Positions 1-7,531 of a stretch of 17,599 nt of DNA are shown here, one piece after another (position 1 is the stretch's first letter; each line of letters opens with the position of its first letter). A model generated the notes under the pieces. It was given only the letters and a program-made list of their open reading frames with translations. It did no database searches and was not told where the DNA came from. Origin of the DNA: an uncultured Bacteroidales bacterium (GTDB lineage: Bacteria; Bacteroidota; Bacteroidia; Bacteroidales; Muribaculaceae); assembly GCA_949123685.1 (NCBI GenBank), contig CASBHZ010000060.1, positions 1 to 17,599 on the forward strand, written 5' to 3'. The position numbers and the translations under genes were made by a program.

Positions 1-51
1 GTGGCCCATTTTTTAATGAGCGAACGGCCCACTTTTCAGTGAGTATTTACA
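1..51. mobile_element. Probable end of an IS21-family-like insertion sequence (edge of window)
   Basis: Two 18-bp direct repeats at 3-20 and 26-43 share the pattern GGCCCA-Y-TTTT-Y-A-R-TGAG and differ only by three transitions, at a 23-bp period. IS21-family elements carry multiple short terminal repeats and end in a CA dinucleotide; a CA occurs at 50-51. From memory, GGCCCACTTTT-like repeats are seen at ends of Bacteroidetes IS21 relatives. No transposase is present in the window, so the body of the element would lie to the left. The family assignment is inference. Confidence 0.4.
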
Positions 52-246
52 GTAATCGAACGCAAAGTTAATTGATTACTCTGAGGTATGAGTAGACAAA
101 TCATTGCCAAATGACGACAAATCAGTTTGTTATACTGAAAAACCTAACAATTTGAGGTTTGCCGATTTTTCTGTTAGGTTTTTGTTAGGCAACTCTGTCT
201 AACAATGGCCTAACAGTGTCAAATCTTGGCATTGCACCCAAAAGAA
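52..246. other. Gene-free interval with CTAACA/TGTTAG repeats
   Basis: I see no credible coding region here. The notable content is a cluster of CTAACA or TGTTAG hexamers between 138 and 215 (described separately). A TAACTTTG on the minus strand at 63-70 matches a -7 element but has no correctly spaced TTTG partner. The stretch lies between the probable IS end and the tRNA-Ser terminator, where remnants of integrated elements would be expected. Confidence 0.5.
138..215. repeat. Inverted-repeat cluster of CTAACA motifs
   Basis: A perfect 12-bp inverted repeat pairs 138-149 (AAAAACCTAACA) with 172-183 (TGTTAGGTTTTT) across a 22-nt spacer. A second perfect 8-bp inverted repeat pairs 183-190 (TGTTAGGC) with 208-215 (GCCTAACA). 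Another CTAACA lies at 199-204. In total there are five copies of the hexamer in both orientations within 78 bp. This could be a recombinase or regulator binding array, or a long-loop terminator for a gene to the left. The sequence does not decide between these. Confidence 0.6.
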
Positions 247-279
247 AATCCCCTGTAAATCAAGGATTTACAGGGGATT
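238..279 (-). terminator. Rho-independent terminator of tRNA-Ser
   Basis: A perfect 15-bp stem pairs 247-261 with 265-279 around a 3-nt loop (262-264). Read on the minus strand the hairpin is followed by a T-rich run, TTTTCTTTT (overlapping the stem end), to about 240. It begins 14 nt beyond the 3' end of the tRNA, as expected for an intrinsic terminator of a monocistronic tRNA. Confidence 0.85.
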
Positions 280-293
280 GGAATTGTTCCAAG

Positions 294-378
294 CGGAGAG
301 AGAGGGATTCGAACCCCCGGAGGTGTTACCCTCAACGGTTTTCAAGACCGCCGCGATCGACCACTCTGCCATCTCTCC
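294..378 (-). tRNA. tRNA-Ser(UGA)
   Basis: On the minus strand an 85-nt cloverleaf can be folded. The acceptor stem GGAGAGA (378-372) pairs with TCTCTCC (301-295), with discriminator G at 294. The T arm is GGGGG-TTCGAAT-CCCTC (318-302, one G-U pair). The anticodon loop CTTGAAA carries UGA, and a long variable arm is typical of class II serine tRNAs. CCA is not encoded. A promoter lies 13 bp upstream and a strong terminator downstream, so it is probably transcribed alone. Serine tRNA genes are common integration sites, which fits the repeat-rich sequence on its 3' side. Confidence 0.95.
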
Positions 379-391
379 TTGATAACGGGTG

Positions 392-423
392 CAAAGTTAC
401 GAATAATTTTTGAATCGTGCAAA
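392..423 (-). promoter_or_regulatory. Bacteroidetes-type promoter of tRNA-Ser
   Basis: On the minus strand TTTG (423-420) is followed after exactly 20 bp by TAACTTTG (399-392). This matches the Bacteroidetes primary-sigma consensus (TTTG at -33, TAnnTTTG at -7). The -7 element ends 13 bp before the tRNA 5' end. Confidence 0.85.
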
Positions 424-457
424 CTTTTTTTGAAAATACCACAAAACGTTTAATTGC

Positions 458-487
458 GCAGGTTCTGCAGGTTCAACGCGCAGGTTC
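458..487. repeat. Three short direct repeats GCAGGTTC at the end of the efflux operon
   Basis: GCAGGTTC occurs at 458-465, 467-474 and 480-487. The last copy overlaps the stop codon (486-488) of the outer-membrane channel gene. No convincing intrinsic terminator is visible between this stop and the tRNA promoter, so where the efflux transcript ends is unclear. Confidence 0.7.
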
Positions 488-1865
488 AATTGTTGCGCCA
501 GCCTCCGCCAAGTACCTTGTATAGGTTTATCAAGGCGAGATATTCGTCCCGAAGGGCGTTGTTGACTCCGATTTGCGCGTTGAAGTAACGTCGCTGGGCG
601 TCAAGGACATCAATATAGTTAAGGGTGCCACCGCGATATTGCAGCCTGGCGAGATTCACATATTTGGCAGCGGCATCGCACAGCTCTATCATGAGCATAC
701 GGTTTTTTTGATATCCGCCGTATGCTGTTACTGCTGTGTTTACCTCTGTGAAAGCACGAATAACCGCTTGCTCATAGTCATATTTGGTCTGATCATAGAC
801 TGCTATAGACGCCTTGTATTTACGTTTTTTCTTTCCGAAATCGAAGACGGTTCCGGCGATGGATCCTACGACATAGGTAAAAGGAGATTTGAAAAAATTT
901 GCCAGCCCGTCATTCTCAAATCCTGGTGTGAATCCTATCTTCAGGGAGGGGAATCGGTCGGCGTATGTCATGCCGACATCGGACATCGCAGCTTGAAGTC
1001 TCTGTTCTGCGGCACGTAGGTCCGGACGACGCTTGAGCAGGTCGGATGGTATTCCCAATGGGAGTTTATCCTGCAAAGCTGTGTTAAATTCAAATGTCCG
1101 TTTCTCCAATATGTCATGCGGATATTCCCCCATAAGCAATGTGAGGGCGTTGCGGGTGGATGTTACCCTAAGTTCAAGGTCCGGAATCATTGATGCGGCT
1201 GTGGCATATTCCACTTTTGCCTGCTGGTATACGGTTTCTGATGTGAGACCGCCTTCGAAACGGATGCGTGCCTGGTCAAGAGACTCCTGACGCGTGTGGA
1301 GTGTACGCTTTACGATAGCGAGTTCGTTTTCAAGCGATAAAAGGCGTATATATACTGTTGCCACTTCTGCTATGAGTGTCATCCGCAAAGCGCGATAATC
1401 TTCTTCAGAAGCGATATAGCGTGCCTTGCCGGCATTGCGGGCATGGAACATGGATCCCCATAGGTTTATCTCCCATGTGACAGGGAGTTTCAGGTCATAT
1501 TCCGGATCTTTGGTCATGCCGGAACCATTATAATCGTTGGTTTCGTGTGAATACTGCACGTTTACGCCTACCTGTGGCAATAACTCCGCTTTCTGCACGC
1601 CATAAAGCTCACGCATCTGTTCTATCTTTGCCCCTGCTTTTAAAAGATCCCTATTATTTTCGAGAGCGATCTTCATGATGCGGGTCAGTGTCGGGTCAGT
1701 GAAAAACTCCCACCATGCGATGTCGGCGATCGATAGGGAATCGGTCTCCGCTGCCGGTATGAACGTGTCGGGCATATCGGTCCTGGCTTTCACAAGATTC
1801 TTCGTTCCCGAACATCCTGTGAGTAGAATGCAGACAAAAATAGTTATATATGTTATAAATTTCAT
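486..1865 (-). CDS. Outer-membrane efflux lipoprotein (TolC/OprM/NodT family)
   Basis: This is the outer-membrane channel of a tripartite RND pump, forming the trimeric tunnel through which exported drugs leave the cell. It has 459 residues, the usual size for OprM-like factors. The N-terminus is a lipoprotein signal with lipobox LLTGC (Cys18). Hallmarks of the two-repeat OEP fold include WEINLWG (131-137) and GIPSDLLKRRPDLRAAEQ (271-288), with long alternating helices between them. It is the last gene of the operon, and its ATG overlaps the stop of the pump gene by 4 bp (1862-1865), so translational coupling is likely. The family assignment is firm. The substrate is unknown. Confidence 0.95.
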   Translation of the reverse strand: MKFITYITIFVCILLTGCSGTKNLVKARTDMPDTFIPAAETDSLSIADIAWWEFFTDPTLTRIMKIALENNRDLLKAGAKIEQMRELYGVQKAELLPQVGVNVQYSHETNDYNGSGMTKDPEYDLKLPVTWEINLWGSMFHARNAGKARYIASEEDYRALRMTLIAEVATVYIRLLSLENELAIVKRTLHTRQESLDQARIRFEGGLTSETVYQQAKVEYATAASMIPDLELRVTSTRNALTLLMGEYPHDILEKRTFEFNTALQDKLPLGIPSDLLKRRPDLRAAEQRLQAAMSDVGMTYADRFPSLKIGFTPGFENDGLANFFKSPFTYVVGSIAGTVFDFGKKKRKYKASIAVYDQTKYDYEQAVIRAFTEVNTAVTAYGGYQKNRMLMIELCDAAAKYVNLARLQYRGGTLNYIDVLDAQRRYFNAQIGVNNALRDEYLALINLYKVLGGGWRNN

Positions 1866-4800
1866 TTTGTTATTTCCTTACGCTTTTTTAACAGTTTCTG
1901 ATTTACCTGAACGAAGAAGAACGGCACGAAGACTATTCCTATGGTTATTGCCACTGCCATTCCGAAGAATACTCCGGTGCCTATATCCCTTCGGGCTGCG
2001 GATCCGGGTCCGGAAGCGAACAATAGGGGTATGAGTCCGAGCATGAATGCAAGTGAGGTCATCACAATGGGACGGAAACGGAGTCTTGCCGCAGTCCTTG
2101 CCGCTTTTGCGGCATCGCATCCCTTGTCTGTCTCCTCTTTTGCAAATTCAACGATAAGGATTGCGTTTTTTGCAACCAGACCTACGAGCATCACCAGTCC
2201 GATCTGGAAATAAATATTGTTTTCAAGACCGCACAGCCATATGCCGAGATATGCGCCCACACCTGCGATCGGTAGTGACAGTATTACGGCGAGTGGCACG
2301 GTCCAGCTCTCATATAAGGCAGCGAGGAAGAGAAACACGAATAAGAATACGAGACCGAGAATGAGTCCTGTGTTTCCGCTTTCATGACGTTGCTGATATG
2401 ACAGTCCGCTCCATTCCACACCGATATTGGAAGGCAACTTCTCTTTCACAAGCTGTTCCAATGCGTCCATCGCTTCGCCGGTGCTGTATCCGTGAGCCGC
2501 CTCGCCGGATATCGTGGCAGAATTGAACATGTTGAAACGTCCGATAGTGCCCGGTCCGGTGGTGAAATGTGAATTGCCGAGTGAGGATACCGGCACCATG
2601 GTGCCGTCTGAACTCTTGACAAAGAAGAGGTTGATGTTCTCCCTGTGCATGCGGTATGGGGCATCTGCCTGGATGTAGACGCGATATATACGGTTGAACA
2701 TATTGAAGTCATTGACATATATCGACCCTGTGAAAGCTTTCATTGTAGAGAAGATGTCACTTACCGGAATGCCGAGCATCTGGGCGCGGTCGCGGTCCAC
2801 ATCGAAGTATAGCTGTGGTATATCTGCCTGCATGGATGTGGACAGCCCTGCGATCATCGGCATTTGCGATGCATAATTCTTCAATGTATCCACGGCGTTC
2901 TGCAAGTCGGCATATGTAGCATCCGCTTTTGCCTCGAGCACCATCTCGAAACCTCCGGAGCTTCCGAGACCCGGTATAATTGCCGGAGAGAATACATAGG
3001 CTTTACTTTCCGGATATTTTGAGAGTTGTTCGAGTATTCTTGCCCTCACTTCAGTGATGTCGTCTGTTTCCCTCTTGTCCCAAGGCTTTAGAATCACGGT
3101 CAGCTGGGCGTGAGCCTGATTGGTTCCGACCCGGGGTGAAGATCCGGTAACGTTCAGTACGTATTCAACATCCTTGTCTGCCATGAGCATTTTCATGGCA
3201 CGCTCCGTCACTTCCCGCGTGCGTTCTATGCTTGCCCCTTCCGGAAGTTCGAGTTCCACAGTGAAATATCCCTGATCTTCCTGCGACATGAAACTGCGTG
3301 GCATAAATGCATTCATCATATATATGAATCCCAATGCCAAGGCGAATGCCAGATACATCCGGCGAGGGTGGACAAGTGTGCGTTGTATTGCATGTCCGTA
3401 AAACCTGTTGCCGCGTCCCAGCCATACGTTTATAAGACGGAAGATCTTGGCTTTTCGTTTGTTTGATGCCGGTTTCAGAAGTTTTGCACACATCACCGGA
3501 GACAAGGTAAGTGCCACAATCGTGGATATGACAACAGAGACGGCAATTGTCACTGTGAACTGACGATACAGCTGTCCCGTTATGCCTGGTAAGAAACTTA
3601 CCGGCACGAAGACGGCACAGAGAACCAGTGACATGGCAATCAACGCGCTTCCGAGGTTCTGCATTGCTTTGGCTGTCGCTTCTTTGGGGGGCAGGTGTTC
3701 GGCATGCATTATACGGTCGACATTTTCCACTACTACTATAGCGTCGTCCACCACGATACCGATGGCAAGTATAAGTCCGAGCAATGTGAGCATGTTCAAT
3801 GAGAACCCGAACATCAGCATCACGCCGAAAGTACCCACAAGGGAAATAGGCACCGCTATGACAGGAATAAGTGTAGCCCTCCAGTTCTGCAAAGATAGGA
3901 ATACCACGATGATAACCAATATCAGAGCTTCAAAGAATGTCTGGTACACATGATGTATAGACTCTTTGATGTATGTGGTCATGTCGAAAGGTATATTGTA
4001 GCTTATTCCTGCCGGGAAATTTGAAGATAAAGACTCCATCTCTTTTTTCACGGCATCGGCAACCTCCATGGCGTTTGACCCCGGAAGCATATTTATATTG
4101 ATCACCGCTGCATTTCCTCCGTTGATACCACTTTCTGTGGAATAGCTTTGTGCCTCAAGAGATATTCTTGCCACGTCTTTAAGACGTATGATAGATCCGT
4201 TTGACGAGGCGCGTAGCACGATCTCTTCAAACTCCTCCACAGAAGATAATCTCCCGCGTGCTATGATCGGCATGGTCACATCTATCTCCTCTGCCGGAGC
4301 CTGCCCGAGGGCACCGGCGGCAGATTCCCGGTTCTGGTCTTTCAGCGCATTCTGTATGTCTTTTACCGTGAGCCCGAGATCGGCGAGTTTGTCTGGCTGC
4401 AGCCAGATCTGCATGGCATAGTAGCGCCCTCCGACATTGCTCACGCTTCCCACCCCCGGTATTCGGCGTATCGGGTCAATCACGTTGAGAGTGGTGTAAT
4501 TGCTGAGATATACCTCGTCAAACTTAGGGTCGTTGGAAAGGATGGTAATGGTCATAAGGCGACTTGCCGTCTCTTTTGACACGGATATGCCGTTCTGCAC
4601 CACTTCTGCCGGAAGTCGAGACTCAGCCTTTTTTATCCGGTTCTGGATATCGACTGCCGCAAGTTCCGGATCTGTGTCGATGTCGAAAGTGACGAGTGCC
4701 GAGAATCCTCCGGAGTTGCTGCTTGTCGACGACATGTATATCATGCCCGGTGTGCCGTTTAGTTCCTGCTCTATGGGTGTAGCCACGGCTTGGGTCACGG

Positions 4801-4969
4801 TTGTTGCGTCGGCTCCCGGATAAGACGCTGATATCCTGACCACCGGCGGCACTATCTGCGGGTATTGATCCACAGGGAGCATTGCGAGTCCGATGGCTCC
4901 GATGATAAATATTACGATCGAAATTACGATCGAAAAAACCGGATGTTCGAGAAAGAAATTCTTACGCAT
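1862..4969 (-). CDS. RND multidrug efflux transporter, inner-membrane pump (AcrB/MexB-like, HAE1 type)
   Basis: This is the proton-driven inner-membrane pump of the tripartite system. At 1035 residues it is full length for the HAE1 family. TM1 lies at about 12-31. The first periplasmic loop includes the porter-domain segment starting YPGADATTVTQAV (50-62). The TM2-TM6 block begins near 345. The TM4 motif GIVVDDAIVVVEN (404-416) holds the two proton-relay aspartates D408 and D409, and the TM10 segment VGLVAKNA holds the partner lysine at about 934. Heavy-metal CusA-type signatures are not seen, so a drug, detergent or bile-salt substrate is more likely (inference). The start is supported by a strong Shine-Dalgarno-like AAGGGAG a few bases upstream. 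The adaptor gene ends 14 bp upstream, and the channel gene overlaps its stop. Confidence 0.96.
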   Translation of the reverse strand: MRKNFFLEHPVFSIVISIVIFIIGAIGLAMLPVDQYPQIVPPVVRISASYPGADATTVTQAVATPIEQELNGTPGMIYMSSTSSNSGGFSALVTFDIDTDPELAAVDIQNRIKKAESRLPAEVVQNGISVSKETASRLMTITILSNDPKFDEVYLSNYTTLNVIDPIRRIPGVGSVSNVGGRYYAMQIWLQPDKLADLGLTVKDIQNALKDQNRESAAGALGQAPAEEIDVTMPIIARGRLSSVEEFEEIVLRASSNGSIIRLKDVARISLEAQSYSTESGINGGNAAVININMLPGSNAMEVADAVKKEMESLSSNFPAGISYNIPFDMTTYIKESIHHVYQTFFEALILVIIVVFLSLQNWRATLIPVIAVPISLVGTFGVMLMFGFSLNMLTLLGLILAIGIVVDDAIVVVENVDRIMHAEHLPPKEATAKAMQNLGSALIAMSLVLCAVFVPVSFLPGITGQLYRQFTVTIAVSVVISTIVALTLSPVMCAKLLKPASNKRKAKIFRLINVWLGRGNRFYGHAIQRTLVHPRRMYLAFALALGFIYMMNAFMPRSFMSQEDQGYFTVELELPEGASIERTREVTERAMKMLMADKDVEYVLNVTGSSPRVGTNQAHAQLTVILKPWDKRETDDITEVRARILEQLSKYPESKAYVFSPAIIPGLGSSGGFEMVLEAKADATYADLQNAVDTLKNYASQMPMIAGLSTSMQADIPQLYFDVDRDRAQMLGIPVSDIFSTMKAFTGSIYVNDFNMFNRIYRVYIQADAPYRMHRENINLFFVKSSDGTMVPVSSLGNSHFTTGPGTIGRFNMFNSATISGEAAHGYSTGEAMDALEQLVKEKLPSNIGVEWSGLSYQQRHESGNTGLILGLVFLFVFLFLAALYESWTVPLAVILSLPIAGVGAYLGIWLCGLENNIYFQIGLVMLVGLVAKNAILIVEFAKEETDKGCDAAKAARTAARLRFRPIVMTSLAFMLGLIPLLFASGPGSAARRDIGTGVFFGMAVAITIGIVFVPFFFVQVNQKLLKKRKEITK

Positions 4970-4983
4970 TTTAAACTCCCTTT

Positions 4984-6231
4984 TCAGTTTTCAGTTTCTT
5001 TCGTTTTGTTGAGATTTTCCGGAGAAGCTGTCACCGGATCAACTTTCATGCCGTGATTCAGTTTGTGGAATCCTTCCACCACTATTTTCTCTCCTTTTGC
5101 GAGACCGCGTTCCACGATCGTGCTGTTTCCAACCTCCGGACCGGTTTCGATAAAGCGTTTTTCCACGACTTTGTCAGGCCTTACTACATAAATGTAAGCA
5201 CCGTTTTTCTCAATAACAAGAGCTTTGGTAGGCACTTGGACAGCTTTTTCGCGAACGTCAAGGAGTACTCTCACCTTGGTCACTTCCCCGGGAAGAAGGC
5301 TGCGGTCGGGATTAGGCATTTCGGCACGCACCGAGAAGGTTCCAGTCTTTGGATCCACTTGGGGATCCGCAAAATCCACAAGTCCTTTATGCGGGTATTC
5401 AGAGCCGTCGGCAAGCGTTATAGTGACGAACGAGTTCCATTTGCGCGAAGGATCCTCGCTACCGAGGTTTACGTTCCGGTCTTTTCCTCGCAGATAGTCA
5501 AGGGCGGTCATTGAGAAATCGACCCTCACCGTGTCGCTCTTAACCACCGTTGCGAGAAGCGACTTTCCTCCTGACGGACCGACAAGAGTACCTATGTCTG
5601 CAACCCTTTCGGAGATATATCCTGATATCGGTGATGTAACTCGAGTGTATCCTAAGGTGATTTCCGCTTGAGTGAGGTCTGCCTTGCTTACGGTCACTTC
5701 CGCCATGGCGCTCTCGTAAGCTGCGGTGGCATTGTCAAGGTCGAGCTGTGAAGCCGCGTTTTGCTCATACAGCGGTTTTATTCGGTCAAGATCATGTTTA
5801 GCCTTACGCGCCTGTGCCTGCGCCTTATTAAGTTGCGCTCGCGCTTTGTTTACGTGGGCTTCATATAGCTTGGGGTCGATCACGAAAAGGGTTTGTCCCT
5901 TTTTTATGTATGACCCTTCCTTGAAACACATCTTTTCGAGATATCCCTCAACTCGCGCATGAACCTCTACAAATTGCTGTGCGCGTATTCTACCCACATA
6001 ATCTCCATATATATTCACATCGGTGGTGGTTACGGTTTCAACCTCCACTATCGGCAATGGAGCTTCTTTTGTTTTAGGACGCAACAGGAAATAAAGTCCG
6101 GCGGCAATGATAAGTAATATTAAAACGATTACGAGCCAAGCTTTTTTATTACCGGGTATCGACCTTTTAATCTTGTTCAGTCTGTTCTTGCTAAACAGTT
6201 GTTCTGAAATCTGTCTGTAATTTAAGTTCAT
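4984..6231 (-). CDS. RND efflux periplasmic adaptor (membrane fusion protein, AcrA/MexA-like)
   Basis: This adaptor joins the inner-membrane pump to the outer-membrane channel. I place the start at 6231 (MNLNYRQIS..., 415 residues). The reading frame stays open 24 codons further, to 6303, but that extension would begin beside the -7 promoter element and overlap the dyad leader. In the 415-residue numbering a single membrane anchor lies at 31-50 behind a basic 30-residue cytoplasmic tail. The lipoyl half-motif is VEVHARVEGYL (88-98), followed by an alanine/lysine-rich coiled-coil hairpin at about 120-195, the second lipoyl half at RVTSPISGYIS (197-207), and a beta-barrel domain. There is no lipobox, so it is anchored by a transmembrane helix and not by lipid. 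It is the first gene of the operon. Confidence 0.93.
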   Translation of the reverse strand: MNLNYRQISEQLFSKNRLNKIKRSIPGNKKAWLVIVLILLIIAAGLYFLLRPKTKEAPLPIVEVETVTTTDVNIYGDYVGRIRAQQFVEVHARVEGYLEKMCFKEGSYIKKGQTLFVIDPKLYEAHVNKARAQLNKAQAQARKAKHDLDRIKPLYEQNAASQLDLDNATAAYESAMAEVTVSKADLTQAEITLGYTRVTSPISGYISERVADIGTLVGPSGGKSLLATVVKSDTVRVDFSMTALDYLRGKDRNVNLGSEDPSRKWNSFVTITLADGSEYPHKGLVDFADPQVDPKTGTFSVRAEMPNPDRSLLPGEVTKVRVLLDVREKAVQVPTKALVIEKNGAYIYVVRPDKVVEKRFIETGPEVGNSTIVERGLAKGEKIVVEGFHKLNHGMKVDPVTASPENLNKTKETEN

Positions 6232-6256
6232 CTGATTGGAAAACAATAATATCAGA

Positions 6257-6294
6257 TGTCCGAAACAACATGCGTAGTCGCATATTAGCGGACA
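6257..6294. promoter_or_regulatory. Dyad-symmetric leader of the RND operon (candidate operator or mRNA hairpin)
   Basis: An outer inverted repeat pairs TGTCCG (6257-6262) with CGGACA (6289-6294). An inner one pairs ATGCG (6270-6274) with CGCAT (6279-6283) around a 4-nt loop. The dyad lies between the -7 element (6301-6308) and the start codon (6231), covering the expected first transcribed bases. It could bind a repressor or form a 5' hairpin in the mRNA. No regulator gene is adjacent. Confidence 0.5.
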
Positions 6295-6300
6295 ATCCTG

Positions 6301-6308
6301 CAAAGGTA
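6301..6308 (-). promoter_or_regulatory. -7 promoter element of the RND efflux operon
   Basis: On the minus strand TACCTTTG matches the Bacteroidetes TAnnTTTG element and lies about 70 bp upstream of the adaptor start. The nearest TTTG upstream (6336-6333) is 24 bp away, longer than the usual 19-20, so the -33 element is weak or absent. That could mean the promoter depends on an activator, but this is inference. Confidence 0.6.
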
Positions 6309-6333
6309 TACAAATAGTTGTTACCTTATTAAC

Positions 6334-6354
6334 AAAAAAACAATTAAAATTGTT
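6334..6354 (-). terminator. AT-rich terminator of the nhaD-glycosyltransferase unit
   Basis: On the minus strand AACAATT pairs with AATTGTT (6354-6348 with 6345-6339), leaving only 2 nt between them or a 4-nt loop with a 6-bp stem. It is followed by a run of T (6340-6334). It lies 11 bp beyond the stop of the glycosyltransferase gene. The stem is weak and AT-only except for one G-C pair, so termination may be partial. Confidence 0.5.
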
Positions 6355-6365
6355 AAATGAACTTA

Positions 6366-7520
6366 TTAAAGTGATTTACTTTGTGATTTAAAAGAATCAA
6401 TGGCTTTGGCGTATGTTTCTTTGATTTCCGATGCCATTAGCCTCTTATCGAAGCGATTGGCATATTCCTTTCCGGCTGCAGTCATCGCATCTACTTCGCG
6501 ACCTCCACGGAGTGTAGCCAGAAGAGCCCCAGCCATGTCGCGGGGCGAATCGGGATCCACATATATCGAGTCAGGTCCGCCAGCCTCTTCAAGGCAAGAT
6601 CCCGTTGCTGCTATGACAGGGCGCATGCTTTCGAGCCCCTCCACAACAGGGATTCCAAAGCCTTCATATCTTGAAGGATATGCAATCACTTCCGCTGCCT
6701 GATTGACACCCGGAAGGTCTTTGAATGCGAGTCCGGAATAAAAATGAATACGTTCAGTGACACCTAACTCACGGGCAATGCGGTCGATTGCCGTCTTGTA
6801 TCCATGGTGGTCACGACCTACAACAACCAGTTCTATATCCTGCGGAAGAGACGAGAGGGCACGCACTGTGAGTTCCAGATTCTTGCGTCGCTCTATTGTG
6901 CCAACCTGAAGGATATAGCGTGACGGCAATTTAAGCCTATGGCGCAATTCTGTAATTTCTTCAGTATTCCAAAGTCGTTTGAATGATTCGTCACAACCTT
7001 GATATATAACATCTATGCGGTCTGGATCAATATCATAAAACCTTACAACATCCTGTTTTGTGCGCTCGCTTACGGCAATTATCCTGTCGGCGTTGCGACA
7101 CGCCTTCCCATATTTGAAATCATAGATCTTGCGGTCTATGAATCTGTAGCATTCCGGCATTGTGCGATAAATGACATCATGCATGGTGAGCACGGTCGGT
7201 ATTCCGCTTTTTCTTATGTTCAACGGAAGTTCGTTGCTGAGTCCGTGAAACACGTCAACCTTGTCGGCTGAAAGGTTATTGGTGATTCCGAATGTTCTCC
7301 ATATGCTTCCTTTGAATCCTTGGGGAGGAGGGAGACGAAATTCGACGTTTTGACAATTGCGGATTGTCTCAAGGCGTGGATTGGCGCGGAGGACGGGTGT
7401 GTAAACAAGCATCCTGTCCTCGGGGTTCTCCAATGCGAGACGTTCAATCACAAGTCTGGAATAGTTGCCGAGTCCTGTCATGTTCGACACGGCTCTTTTC
7501 CCGTCGAATCCTATAATCAT
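6366..7520 (-). CDS. Glycosyltransferase, GT4 family (GT-B fold)
   Basis: This is a predicted cytoplasmic retaining glycosyltransferase that moves a sugar from a nucleotide donor to a glycan or lipid-linked acceptor. It has 384 residues, normal for GT4. The N-terminal Rossmann half has the glycine-rich acceptor-side segment TGLGNYS (15-21), HGLSNELPL (92-100) and LTMHDVIYRT (111-120). The C-terminal half begins with the donor-domain signature VGTIERRKNL (207-216) and contains the E-x7-E motif in YEGFGIPVVEGLE (285-297; E286 and E294). There is no signal peptide or membrane segment. It starts 11 bp after nhaD, with AAGGA overlapping the nhaD stop, so the two are co-transcribed. The overall pattern resembles mannosyl- or rhamnosyltransferases of surface polysaccharide clusters, but donor and acceptor cannot be read from sequence. 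Confidence 0.9.
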   Translation of the reverse strand: MIIGFDGKRAVSNMTGLGNYSRLVIERLALENPEDRMLVYTPVLRANPRLETIRNCQNVEFRLPPPQGFKGSIWRTFGITNNLSADKVDVFHGLSNELPLNIRKSGIPTVLTMHDVIYRTMPECYRFIDRKIYDFKYGKACRNADRIIAVSERTKQDVVRFYDIDPDRIDVIYQGCDESFKRLWNTEEITELRHRLKLPSRYILQVGTIERRKNLELTVRALSSLPQDIELVVVGRDHHGYKTAIDRIARELGVTERIHFYSGLAFKDLPGVNQAAEVIAYPSRYEGFGIPVVEGLESMRPVIAATGSCLEEAGGPDSIYVDPDSPRDMAGALLATLRGGREVDAMTAAGKEYANRFDKRLMASEIKETYAKAIDSFKSQSKSL

Positions 7521-7531
7521 ATTTTGGTTCC

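Noticed and set aside
63..70. Minus-strand TAACTTTG as a promoter for a gene to the left
   Set aside because: It matches TAnnTTTG, but the nearest TTTG is 26 bp upstream and not about 20, and no target gene is visible. Too weak to list as a promoter.
216..413. 65-residue plus-strand open frame
   Set aside because: It runs through the antisense of tRNA-Ser, its terminator and its promoter, and has no recognisable protein features. It is chance.
573..1290. Plus-strand open frames antisense to the outer-membrane channel gene
   Set aside because: They are out-of-frame shadows of a gene with strong family motifs, with low-complexity composition and no promoter or ribosome site.
6232..6303. 24-codon N-terminal extension of the RND adaptor
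   Set aside because: It would start beside the -7 element and be encoded across the dyad leader. The extension is cysteine-rich and unlike adaptor N-termini. The Met at 6231 fits better.
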